Notes under the pieces: generated by a model
What the model saw: only the letters and a program-made list of their open reading frames with translations
The model's database searches: none
Told to the model about the DNA's origin: nothing
Translations under genes and position numbers: made by a program
Shown here: positions 23,201 through 35,200 of the stretch, piece after piece
Layout: each line of letters starts with the position of its first letter
Numbering within the stretch: the stretch's first letter is position 1
From: Heterocephalus glaber
Lineage: Eukaryota; Chordata; Mammalia; Rodentia; Bathyergidae
Direction: 5' to 3'
Assembly: GCF_000247695.1 (NCBI RefSeq)
Contig: NW_004624880.1
Coordinates: forward strand, 2,256,528 to 2,320,527
Length of the DNA stretch: 64,000 nucleotides

Positions 23201-26200
23201 GAAATAGGAAAAGGTCCAAAGGTGGAGGGGTGGTGGGAGGGGAAGGGGAAAGGGAAGAAAGGAAAGGAAAAATTATGAGAAAGAAAAAAAAAATGGAAAC
23301 AAAGTCTATGTAAATAGGGAAGGGTGGTGGGGGTGAAGGGCGCATAGGTAATGGGGAAAAAAATAAGAACTAAGATACATCGTGTTCAGGTACAAACACC
23401 CAAAGATAAATGTAAATGTATTGTATACCTAAAATGTACCAATTAATATATAAATTTAAAAAAAATTTATTTAACAAATACTGACCACCTGTTAAGTGCC
23501 TAATTGTGACCTAAGTGATGGAGACATAGCTATGAAAAAATATAATTCCTGTTCTTATAATAAACAAAGAAAAATATAATCTGGAAAAAAAAAAAGGCCT
23601 GTTCATTTGGCATCATTAACTTCAGGGAAAGTTTCAGTCTAGGACCATGTATCTCACATGCTTTTAACTTTGGCTTTCTCAACTGATTTGTAGAATTAGA
23701 GGCTTCATCTCTCTGGCCCCATCCCAAACAAAATATGGTTGAATTAAATTCTGATTTGCTGAAGAGGAAAAGGAAATATGGAATAAGAACCATGTCTTGG
23801 TCCCCAAGTCCCCAGGATTCCTTCTTCTGATTGCCCTGCTGGTGAGGTGTGTGGTCTGTGTGCACCTGGGTGTGCAAGCCCTGGGGAGCTTCCAGTCCAG
23901 CTTGGGAAGCGCTGCAGATTCATCTATGGGGAGCTGAACACATCCACAGTCAGCCTGTGTTGGCCTGGATGGGGCTGGATGGAGAGGGATGAACTCACTT
24001 CACCAATATTGGCAGCAACTCAACCTCTTTCTGGCCAGAGGGAGGATGCCTGCTGGGCTGCAGACAACAATTTATTCCTCAAGGACACCCCCGTCAAAGA
24101 CAGCAAACAGTGGCCAGAGAACAAAACGTGAAGTCTATTAGTAGGGGGCCTGAGTGACTGATTTAATTTTATTTTTGAGGACTTCAGATTCCTTGAAGGC
24201 AAGAAGAAGTAGCACGCGATCAAGCAATCAGATTATCTGAGGTCTTATCTGCAGAGCAGAAAAATGAGTATGGGGGGAAAAATAGATATTCTCTCCTTCC
24301 TTAGCCAGAAACTCATATTGCTGCATTTGTGGTTTGGGTAGGTACTTGAAATGACAGATACTACAAGGAAGAAAGTTGTGTTTATTTTGGTCACTTGTTC
24401 CAAATTCTACTCGAAGAAACATCAGTTTCATTTCCCACTACACGGCTATGACTGTCCCTTTGCAGAGATTTTACAAATGTTGAGTGAGTTTAGGATAGCT
24501 AATGTAACAATAATATTGTCAATTAATTGTTAATTGTATACATGTGGGTTATTAACCTGTTCAGAATCTACACTTTTTAAAAAAATTCCATCATAGAGAG
24601 GCTACTAATCTAAGGGAAAAAAAAATCAACAGAAAAGGATTGAGAATGACTGTAAAGCATATTACATAATACTTGAGAAGCAGAAATTGGTCAATAAATG
24701 TTTGTCATCATTATGACTTTTTTGTGTACTCACTAAATGTATAACTTTAGGTGAGTCACTTGAACTGCTTTATAGATTAACAATGGCTTGCTGGGCTGGG
24801 AATGTAACTCCATGGCATAGCGCTTCCCTAGTATGTGCAAAGCCCTGGCTTCCATCCTCAGTAACACAAAAAATTTTTAAAAGTGGCCTTTTCACATTAC
24901 AGGATTATAGCAATAGTAAATGAGCACAGGATAGAGAGCTAAAAATGCTTTGGAAAATTAAAAGTGGAAATTCAAGGCAAGACATCGTCACCTCCCTGGT
25001 CTTCCGAGTTTCTGGACTACATTATCCCTAGCTGATGCATGTTCCTGGAATGCAAAATGGTTATTAGACTAAGCTAGACATAATAAAATCAGAAAAGCCA
25101 ACACAGGAGAAGGTTGGAGTGAGAAGTATCAGTCATACTAATGCTAAATACAATGGCATGCTGGCTTTATTTGTTTGGCTTCTGAAATCAGTTTCACTTC
25201 CACCATTACTGACAAGTTCACAGGCTGGCTGGCCCTTAATCTGCTTGATCAACTTGGCCTAGTGACAATGTGGAAGGTGTTTTCACATTGGCTCTGGGCA
25301 GCAGCAGTTTCAGGGGTTACCTGTAGGTTGTATCAACACTCAGGTTGGCTGCGGCTAACTCTGATGGAGGTATCCATGCAGGTAACGTGTTCCCGGCAAC
25401 CCACTTTGTCCACTCAAATAAACCAGGCTCCACACGAATCTTTAAGTGGTTCTCTTGTTGCAAACCTTAGAGGTAAAATAAAATAAAATGAAGACGAAGG
25501 AAATGCCATTATGTTCTCAGTGGAAAACAAATTATAGGCCAAACTACTATAAAAATTCTAAGGCAGTTATTCTTTTCCCTACTAGATGCTATATATAGCT
25601 GACAGAAAGTGGGAAGCATGTGGATTTGGACAAAGCTTATAATTTTTGTATTTTACCAACACACGAGTTTAATACTCAGGCTACACCTCTGGAATAAATG
25701 CTGGCTTTAAGTCATGTCTGATTTAAGAGGAAAAAAAACCCATGAGTCATTGATAGTTTATTCAATTTTGTGACAATTATGATTTCTCTTTCTAAAGTAA
25801 ATTCTATGACCATCTTATCAAAAAACTTAGCTAGTCTCCTAGCATCCACAACTGTTCCGCAGCTTAAATTATATTTAAATATCACATAAATTATTTATTT
25901 TCTCTATCAGAAAACCTAATGTTTTATGGACCAGTGCAGAAGTGCTGTGTTTCACTGGACTGTGATTACCTTCAGAGTATGAATTGTCCCTTTATATTAG
26001 CTTAGCTTTCTTTTTTTTGGTACCAGGGATCAAACTCGGGACCTTGTGTTTGTGAGGCAGGTGCCAGAATCACTGAGCTAAATCCCTGCCCCTTAGCTTA
26101 GCTTTCTTTATATTGCATTTGGTCCAGTTTCTCTGTGCAAATTTAACACATAAATGCTTCTGTAGGGAAGGGAAAGTTTACTTAAGGTTAAAGAATTGAA

Positions 26201-29200
26201 GACTCATATAGTGTCAAATTCTTTACTGGCTTGTCTATTTCTGCCTCTTTTGTTTTCTGATACAAATCTTTTTTCCCCCCGGTTTTTTGTCTAATGAAAT
26301 GAGAATAGAGATCTTTGTACCACAAAATTGTATGGATTTTAGGGTGAAAGTTGAGTATCTTTATGGCAGTGGCACTTTTAAAGTTCTTCTTATTAACTAA
26401 AGAAACAAGGATGATCAAGATATGAGACTCCAGCAGCACCACTGTGGCTATAAATTACTGGCAAACAACAGATCAAAGCCAAGTGAAAAACTATTTGACT
26501 ACCTAAGTACAAAGAAAGCATCACTGCTCTACAAGCTCTAAAGATTTTGCAAGCCTACAGCTCATTCAAGAAAGCTTTCAATTCTCAGGAAAAACATTAT
26601 TAGTATACTTTCTTTTGTCTGGCTTATGGCGCTAGTGCATGAGTTTGTGATTTGTGCAAGATCAGTCATCTTGTGAAAGAATCCTTGTTCACAATTCCAG
26701 ATTCAAAGCTTTCAATTGGTGAGTATCCCACAACACTACAATAATTAGGTGTCTGGAGATGAGAGACTAATGGATTTCTGTCAACCTGAGAATCTCACCT
26801 TTCAAGATATTGTGTGCGGTCTGAACACAGCGTAGGGATGGTGAGCAATAGACGTGATCGATGATGGTTTTGCTTTCTAACAAGGCTTCTCCTGCAAGGA
26901 AAATCATGGAGAATCAGTCTGTTAGATTTACCTGGACTCAGCTCGACCCTCAGTGTAATGTGTTTCCAAGCAGACCCAGTGGACTTCTCTCATCCAGTGC
27001 AGCCCACATAGATCCAGTAGTGTTAGCCTTGTTTCCAATAAATCCCCTCACCAGAGTGCCTATAGGAGATGCCAAGCAACAGGCCCCTTCTTATTTTTCT
27101 CATACCTTCTCTTTAGTGGCTACAAGTAGCAAAATGTCCTCTTAAGGGAAACCTAGAAACAAAGCAATGCCCTGACTTCAAACAGGACAATATTCTAATC
27201 TCTCTATTATAAGGAAGGGAAAATTAGACCTTGCTTTAATTTCATGCTGTGTTAACCAAAATCTCAACTGGTCATATTGGATGCCAGAGATAAATCTCAA
27301 CATCTGATGCTTTAATGTTTGCTTCATACAATCTACTTATTTTCTCTACCAGGTAAATCAATACCTTAATATGGTGGCCACGGTCTTTTGTGAACTTGTC
27401 TTTATTTATCTTGGCATCCTGTCTCTTGCTTGGCCTCACAATTTATGCTCTAGAAACAAGAAAGTTTGTTTTCCCTGTCGCCTTGATGCTATTTCTTACT
27501 CCTGTGATTTTGTTTACAATGCTTTTTCTCCTACAAACACCCTTCTCTTCCTCCTGCTCATTCTCCTGGCTACTCTCTCTTCACATCCCAGCTCGCCTCT
27601 CTTCTCCTCTTAGAAAATTTTTAAATTTTCTAAAAATTTTTAAAATTTGTACTCCGACAGTATTCGGTGCATAGTCTTATTATTCAGTGTCCATACTGCA
27701 TGATCTTTATCCACATATATGTTTGTTTCTCACAGACTCACACTTGGGCCCTCGATACCTAGCCCAGTAACTTACACAAAGTAAGTGATCAATAAGTATC
27801 TGTGAAATGGCTGAACAGCACAAGGCATTGTCTCTGCATGGCTGGTATGGAGCAGGGCTACAAAGAACTGAGTGTCATAAAGCATTAACTGGCCTCTGTA
27901 AATTTTACAATTTCTGGGCTCTTTCCTCCTCATCCTAGCTCTTTCCTTAGGGCTATATTGTCAGGTGCTGTGGTCAGAAGCTGATGTGTCTGTCACTCCA
28001 GTGTTATAAGTAAACCAAGTGTGACCTTCCCCACCATGCTCCTGAACAGGGACCACAGGTTGTTCATTTTGATAAACCAAGCCAGCACCGGGAACCTAAT
28101 GGTTGTGGAACAGGTCCCTTTTGAACTGAAGAAATACATCAATCACTGTTGGAAAGTTATGGAAGGTCCCTGGAAGTATCCTGACACACTCTTGGCACTA
28201 GTCTTTTGAAGAAGGAGCCAGGAAATCCTGGTCAGTCACTCCGGGACACTTACCCACTAGTCTTGCTTGCATGCACCCGAATACTGTGATTGGAGCATCT
28301 TTCTCATAGTCCCGGAAGCCACCACTCCGCTGAGGTAAGCTGTGAGGCATGTTCAGGTTGGTGCGTATGTAGCGGCCTGGAAGGAAAGGTTGGACAAAGG
28401 CTGAGTGAGTTTCTTGTTCTTAGGACTTGCCTTGTTGATCCTGACACTGCTTCCTTTCTGAATCAAGCTCTTAGCAGCCGATCTACAACATTGAATCTGA
28501 TACTTTTTATTCAGTTGACTGGTGTGGAATCTACTCTTCTGCTCTGCTGACGAAAGTGACAAGAGATAGTTTCTAAGTGAAAATAACAACCAGACACTGT
28601 AAACCAGGTGGAATTTTCTGATACCTATCTTAAAATGCCACTACAGTGCAAGGGGAACTAGATGAGCCAGGATGATTTAATGGAGGAGTCTCTGACCATG
28701 GAATCATGACATGTCCCTGAGATTGACCTTGTCATATGAGCATAGGCAACACATTTCTTCGGTCTCTTGTGCCTCAGTTTATACAATGGAGACAAGAAGA
28801 CTTAGCTCTTCCTTAAGACCCAAGACAATCAGGAAGGACTTAACAGATTACAGGCATCCTCTAATAGTATTCAAACTCATAAATGACTCCAGGTAGGCAA
28901 ATGTAGCTTGCCTATGCCCCCTAGAGGCCATGGTCAGTATGCCAGTTCACCAGGTCAACCCACTACAGTACAGTAGTTCCCCTTATATGCAGATGGTGAG
29001 TTCCAGGACACTCAATGGATGCCTGAAACCAAATATTACTACTGAACACTGTATATACTGTATTCTTTTCTACACAAGCAAAGTTATGATAAAATTTAAT
29101 TCATAACTTAGGCACAGTGAGAGGACAATAATAAAACAACAATGATAATAATATATGGCAATAAAATTTATGTAAATGTGGTCTCTCTCCCTCATAAAAT

Positions 29201-32200
29201 ATCTTATCATACTGTGCTCACCCTTCTTGTGATGATGTGGAAGAGTATAATGTCTGTATGATGGGGCAAATGACATTAGTCTACTGTATAATGGTCACTT
29301 GGACATAAGTACTGTGATATGGTGACAGTAGAGTTGATAACCAAGATGGCTTGTAGGTGACTAGCAGGTGGGCAGCATACACAGTGTGGATACACTGGAA
29401 AAAGATGATTCACCTAGGCTGGGAGGAATGGGATGGTATGAAATTTTATCACACTACTCAAGATGGAGTGCAATTTAAAACTTATGAATTGTTTGTTTCT
29501 GAAAGTTTCCGCTTAATATTTTCAGACTGTGGCTGACTAGGGGCAACTGGAACCACAGAGTAAAACCACAGATAAGGGGGTCTACAGCACTCACCTTTGG
29601 CATCAAAGCACTGAGACAGCCAGTACTTCCCAAAAACAACATCCATTCTCTCTCCATGCCGACACACAAAGAGGCACCGCTTCTGAGGGCCGGGCTGGCT
29701 GTTGACTCTCAGAGGCTGCAGAGGAAGAAAAGTGAATCCCAAAGGAGCACATGGCTCCATAGACATGACCTGAAGTTTTGCAAAGGTGAAGCTTTAGAAA
29801 ACCCCTGAGAACCTTGGATTTAGATTGGCTGTTTGTAAAATAAGGATTTTTAAGACCCATGCTACTGACCTCACAAGCTATTCTGAAGCTCAAATGAGAC
29901 AAACTGCAGGTGTTTTGTCAAATAAGAAGGGTTATGATCCAGATACAATGATGTACTCCTGTAATCCCAGCTACTTAGGAATCTGAGACAGAAAGATTCC
30001 AAGTTTGAGGACAGCCTGGGCAACTTAGTGAGACCCTGTCTCAAAATATAAGTAAAAGGGACTGGGAATCTAGCATGCATCAAGTCCTGGGTTCAATTTC
30101 TAGTACGAAAAACAAGGGGGGTGTCTGAAAGTAGTATTATGGCTGCCACTTTCAGTAGGAGTAGCATTTTGTCACTACTAAAACACAAAGGCAGGCCAAC
30201 TGAGTTAAAGCTCAGAGATAAAACTAGCCATTAATGTAGTCATCCAGTGGGATAGCTTTCTCCCCTAAAGGTATACTTCATTAGCTTCTTCAGGGACCAA
30301 GAACTTCTATTGTTACAAATGTGTCTGTCACATCTCTAAAATGTAGTGATGACTTAAGGACCTTTTGGGTCCTATGGAAAGAAAGAATAGTCATGATGCC
30401 AATGGCTCTTTTATATTTAGTGCTGTCTACTCCAGCTGTGAAGCCTGGTTTTGCCTATTCTAATCACCATGTGGGCTCTGCTGTCTGACTACATAGATGT
30501 TGATGTTCTCAGAAATGGTTTAGGGAGAACAGCTATTCCTGAATGACGAAATAGGCAAGTCTAGTCAAAGGCAGATCCACGTGCTTTTGGTTTCTATGAC
30601 TGCTGGTGGAACCTTACAGATGTTTCTGTTCCTTCTTAATGATAGTCTGCTGTTTTCAGTTTTCTTGGTGCTTCGAGGTCCATGGCAGTGAGCTCTTTTG
30701 TTAGCTTCTAGTTGTCCTGACAAAGGTGATGTGTGCATTGGGAGAAGGAACTTTTCCATCTCCTTTCCTACCCTTCCATAACTCACATCCCTGGTTCCAT
30801 CCAAAGTGTTCTGCTCTTCTCATCCTCACAATGCTTGAACTTTCAACTCACCTCTGTTCATACTGCTCAACAACTACTCCTCTCTACTCTCTTCCCTGAC
30901 CTCTCTTGGAGAAGGTAACATATATGGAGCACTCACTCACCCTATGCTATTGTGCTAAGAGCCTTATTTTATTATTGTCCTTAATTTTCACAACAATATA
31001 CAAAGCAGATAGAACTGTGGGGATTATTGCTACTTTAGAGAGAAAAATCTCCTTTCTCTGTGGAACAACCTTCCTTGCTAGCCCAGACTCAAATGCTGGT
31101 GGTCATTATTAGCACTACTCACTTGACTCTTCCTAACCTTTTCTATGATCTTGGGTGCTGTATCAAGAGGTCAGGGACCCTCTGGGGGCAGCAAGCACAA
31201 TGCTGACACTTAATAAATCGGTTCTCAGCATGTCACGATTAGACTCGAGGCTGTGACCCCACACACCAGTCTTACCTGCATGGGCTGGCAGATGATAGTG
31301 AGAGGCATTGTCTCCCCGAGCCCCTGGTCCTCATACTGCCGCCTCTCTAACACACCATCACCAAATGTAAGCGAGTGGGACGATGCTGTATTTAAGATGG
31401 AGTACGAACTGCAGAGGAAGATGAGGAAAATGTTAAACTGTCTGGCCACAAGTCACCTGCATTTCAGGCTGATGGGAAGAAGCAGCACATACTCCCTGGG
31501 TAGCACAGTGCTTGGACAGACTGAGCAGGGTGCACCCACCCCCGGGGAAGAACATCTTGTTTTATACTGAAGTCCTGCAGCTAATAAGTGACGAGTAAGT
31601 AGACTTCTGTACGGAGAACAGATGCTTTTATCCCCTGGGAAGGGATGGGGTCCAATGACTTTGTGCTTATTAGGATGTCACAGGCATGGCTGGCACCAAA
31701 GGCATGTTAAAGAATAATGAGGTATCAATTATGTACCACCGTTTCCAGCTATTTTTATGGTTCAAATGAAATTTGAACAACTCCCTTTGCCTTTAACATT
31801 TTCCATGGTAATTTCTATCTGATAAGATGAGGAGGATTTTTTTTTTTTTAACTCTTTCCATCACGTTGCCTATGGTGCTTGCTAAATTGCCCAAGCTGGG
31901 CTTGAACTTGTGATCCCCCTGCTTCAGTCTTCCAGAATGCTGGGCTTACAGATGTAAGCTGTCCTGGCCGGCTTATTTTGATTTTGGGGGGGGGGGGTGA
32001 GGGGGGGTACTGGGGATTGAACTCTGCTCCTTGCCCTTTCAAGGCAGGTGGTGGAACCACTGAGCTAAATCCCAGGCCCCTTATTTTGATTTTTTTGAGG
32101 AAGGATCTCAGTGTGGAAGTCCAGGTTAACCTTGAACTCATGATGCTTCTGCCTCAACTTCCATGAGTGGCGGGACAATAGCAGTGCATTACTATGCTGG

Positions 32201-35200
32201 CTAAAATTTTATTTTTGAAAATAACTTATGTCGCCCAAGAACATTAAGCTAACTGGTTTTCAGCAGATTTTCTTTTCAAGGAATTATATGATTTTAATGC
32301 TTATGCAACCTCTTGGCTCTCAGAAGTGTCCCCTCATCTTTCTTCTTTTAAACTACAAATGATAGACTCGTTCTACTTACAAGCCAAGTTCTCAGAGGCC
32401 TTATAGCCTGAAAAACTGATTTTCAGCCCCGTGCCTATGAGAACCTGTAAACACTACTCCTGCCTGGAAACTACTCTTCACAGTGGTTGACTCGGGGTGT
32501 AGGGTACAACCTGGAGCCAAGAGTGTAATGCAGCTGCATCAGTAAGACTGTTGTGCAGGCAATGAAACCTGTTATGAGCAGATCTCAGTAACTATAGCCC
32601 AAGGACATCTCATGCCATTTGAACAGGCCAGCCCTTTCCCTTTATTCCATATGGACACCCTCCTAATACCAGAGTTACAGAAAACTCAGATTTCCTGTCT
32701 GGTTTATCAAAGCTTCAGTGCCCAGGAGTGTCTGGTTCTCTGGAATGGGGCTGACATCCTGCTTGTATGTGTCTCTAATTTCTTTATTACAGCCGGGAAG
32801 ACACTGATAGGATCGCTTCTCTTCCCCTTCCGCTCACTTGGCATAGAGAACATCAGCCTCCTCTTCTCCTGTCACTGCAATCCAAGGACCTGACTTCCCC
32901 TGAGACGGCATGTGTGTGTGGGTGTTTGTGTGTGTGTGTGTTCCCAGAAGACAATAGTGGGTGCTGTATGTTGAGAGCAGGGTAGGAAGGAAGCCAGGCC
33001 GACGCCCAGAACCTCTTCTCGAGCACCTTGGAGGTGCGGGCTTCTTCCTAGAACACAGTAGGCCTGTCAGGCCTAGAAAGGCCAGGCAGTCCTCCCACTT
33101 CAGGGGACACAGTGGGGCTCCATCAGCTGTCAAATACCCGGGACACTCTGAGGCAGGGGGGACAGCCCAGGGGGCCAGTGGGAACGCATTTCCTTAGGAG
33201 GCACCCAGAGGGCTGAGGGGTGTGAAGGGCACTGAACCAGGGCCCTCTCATGTTCCCAGCAGGCCAATCAGTCTGGCCAGAGCTCAGCCCTGGGCTCCAC
33301 CTGCTCTGGTCTGTCTCTGGTTAGGACAAGAGGAGGGTGGTCTCACAGTGGAGCTGGGCGCTGCCTCTGTGCAGCATTTCTACCTCGGCTCAAACAGGAT
33401 GGCTTTGTGGAAAAGACATTCAATTTGGTGAGCATGGAAGTGAGGACTGGTAAACACAAGATAGAAGAAAAAGAACACTCAATGCTAATGGTTATTGTAT
33501 ATTTGGTGCTGTTGCATACCTGACAGATCCACGTAAAACTAAATCCTATTAGGTAAGTGGGATAATTATCTCCATTTTATTTATTTTTTAGTTTTCTGGT
33601 ACCAGGGATCGAACTCAGGACCTTGTGCTTGAGAGGCAGGCAGTGGAACTATCTCATTTTACGGTGAACAAAAAGAGGCTCAGAGAGGCAGTATAATCTG
33701 GCCAAGGCCACACAGCTGATAAATGGGAGAGTTGGGCTTTAAATCCAAGACTGACTGCTGGTTAAAATTCACTTCTTTTTTTTTTGAGACAGAGTCTCTC
33801 TTTGTAGCTCAGGCTGGCTTTGAACTAACTCACAGTGATCTTCCTGCCTCAGCCTCCCAAGTGCTGGGATCACATGAACGCACCACCAAAACGGGCTAAA
33901 ATTCAAATTCTTAATTGGAATGATTTCCCCACTCTGGCAGGGTTGGCTGTGGATGCTGGTAGGTGAATTTCAAATGGGTTTTCTTGGAAACGACCTCACA
34001 AAGTAAAGGGTGATATACAGACCATGTGACCTGCTGAGAGAAGTCACTTGGGCTCAGCCCTAGCTCTAACTCAGGGACAGGTGGGTACGCATGGGAGGAT
34101 ACTACTCAGGTCAGCAGGACTTCTCATGCATTCTCTGCTCCCATCTGGAGCCCACAGTGAGGCAGGAAAGCTGGGGGCTCCCTCTGACCAATCACCCTTC
34201 AGCTCTCAGTTTATCCATACTCTCAGCAACGGTCACTTAACAATGTGCATTTGTCCTGAGAAATGTGTCCCTGGGTGATTTCATCGTTTTGAAGCACCAT
34301 AGAGTGTACTCTACACAAAGCAATGCAACTTTACTGGACTCTATCCTGCGTATGTGAGTCCCATCACTGCCCCAAACAAACATCATGGGGTGGTGTATGG
34401 CTGTGTTCTGCTTTATTAGTTTTTATACAGATAATATGGTGACATTGAAAATTCAACTTATTTTGATTTTCAGAACCATTTCTGAAAAAGCACGTATTTG
34501 GAGACACAGGTGGCTCCAGCCCTCTGGGGGACGCTGGCTGGGTAGGATGGGGGAGGGGCAGACAGCCAGCAGAGGGCGGAGCTGTAGGCGGAAGGTTGTT
34601 AAGGAAGAAAATGTTCTTTTCCATCTTTGGATTCGTGGTTTGTCTGCTTGTTGCTCACCAGGGCAGGGTACTTCTTTTCCTTTCTATCTCCAAGCAGAAC
34701 ACTTGCAGAAACTGCCCCTGTCTGCCTCTCTTTCGTGGTAGTGAAAACAGTATTGGCCACCATGCAGCTGCTGCCCAGGGTTTCTGCCTCTTAATCACGT
34801 TGCCACGTGACAAAAAAAGAGGGAAGAAAAACAAACCAGCACACATACCCTGGCTAGGTGCCCACGTGTGCCAGGGAAGGGCTGGCTCTGAGATGCTGGC
34901 ATTAAGAAAGGGAAGGTGAGGGCCGGGGATTTAGCTCAGTGGTTTCCTATGCAAGCGCAAAGACCTGAGTTCGATCCCAGGTACTAAAAAAAAAAAAGAA
35001 AGGGAAGGTGCTTTTATTCTTATTTTATTTTTATTTATTTATTTTGTTTATTCTTATTTTAATCTGTCATGACAGGGCTAGCCAAATAACACAGACCACT
35101 CTGAAGGTAGGGCCAGTATGGACCAGGAACCAAACAGTAGTGAGGGATGGGTGGAAAGCATGGCTCTAAAGAAGGATGGGGCAATGTGCCCCTGTACAGT

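Larger units (their letters stand above)
20551..25320 (-). other. UBASH3B intron 11
   Basis: Holds a Tigger MITE (21042-21205), MIR-like text (about 21640-21850), an L1 3' end (22945-23465) and an ID (24797-24872). 21860-22940 and 23470-24790 show nothing recognisable. Confidence 0.8.
28377..29594 (-). other. UBASH3B intron 8
   Basis: Half of this short intron is one Tigger-like element (28971-29587). A CTCF-like motif is at 28915-28930 and MIR-like text is near 28700-28770. Confidence 0.8.

Noticed and set aside
28971..29587. Transposase gene in the Tigger-like element
   Set aside because: The small ORFs inside show no transposase motif; the copy is internally deleted.
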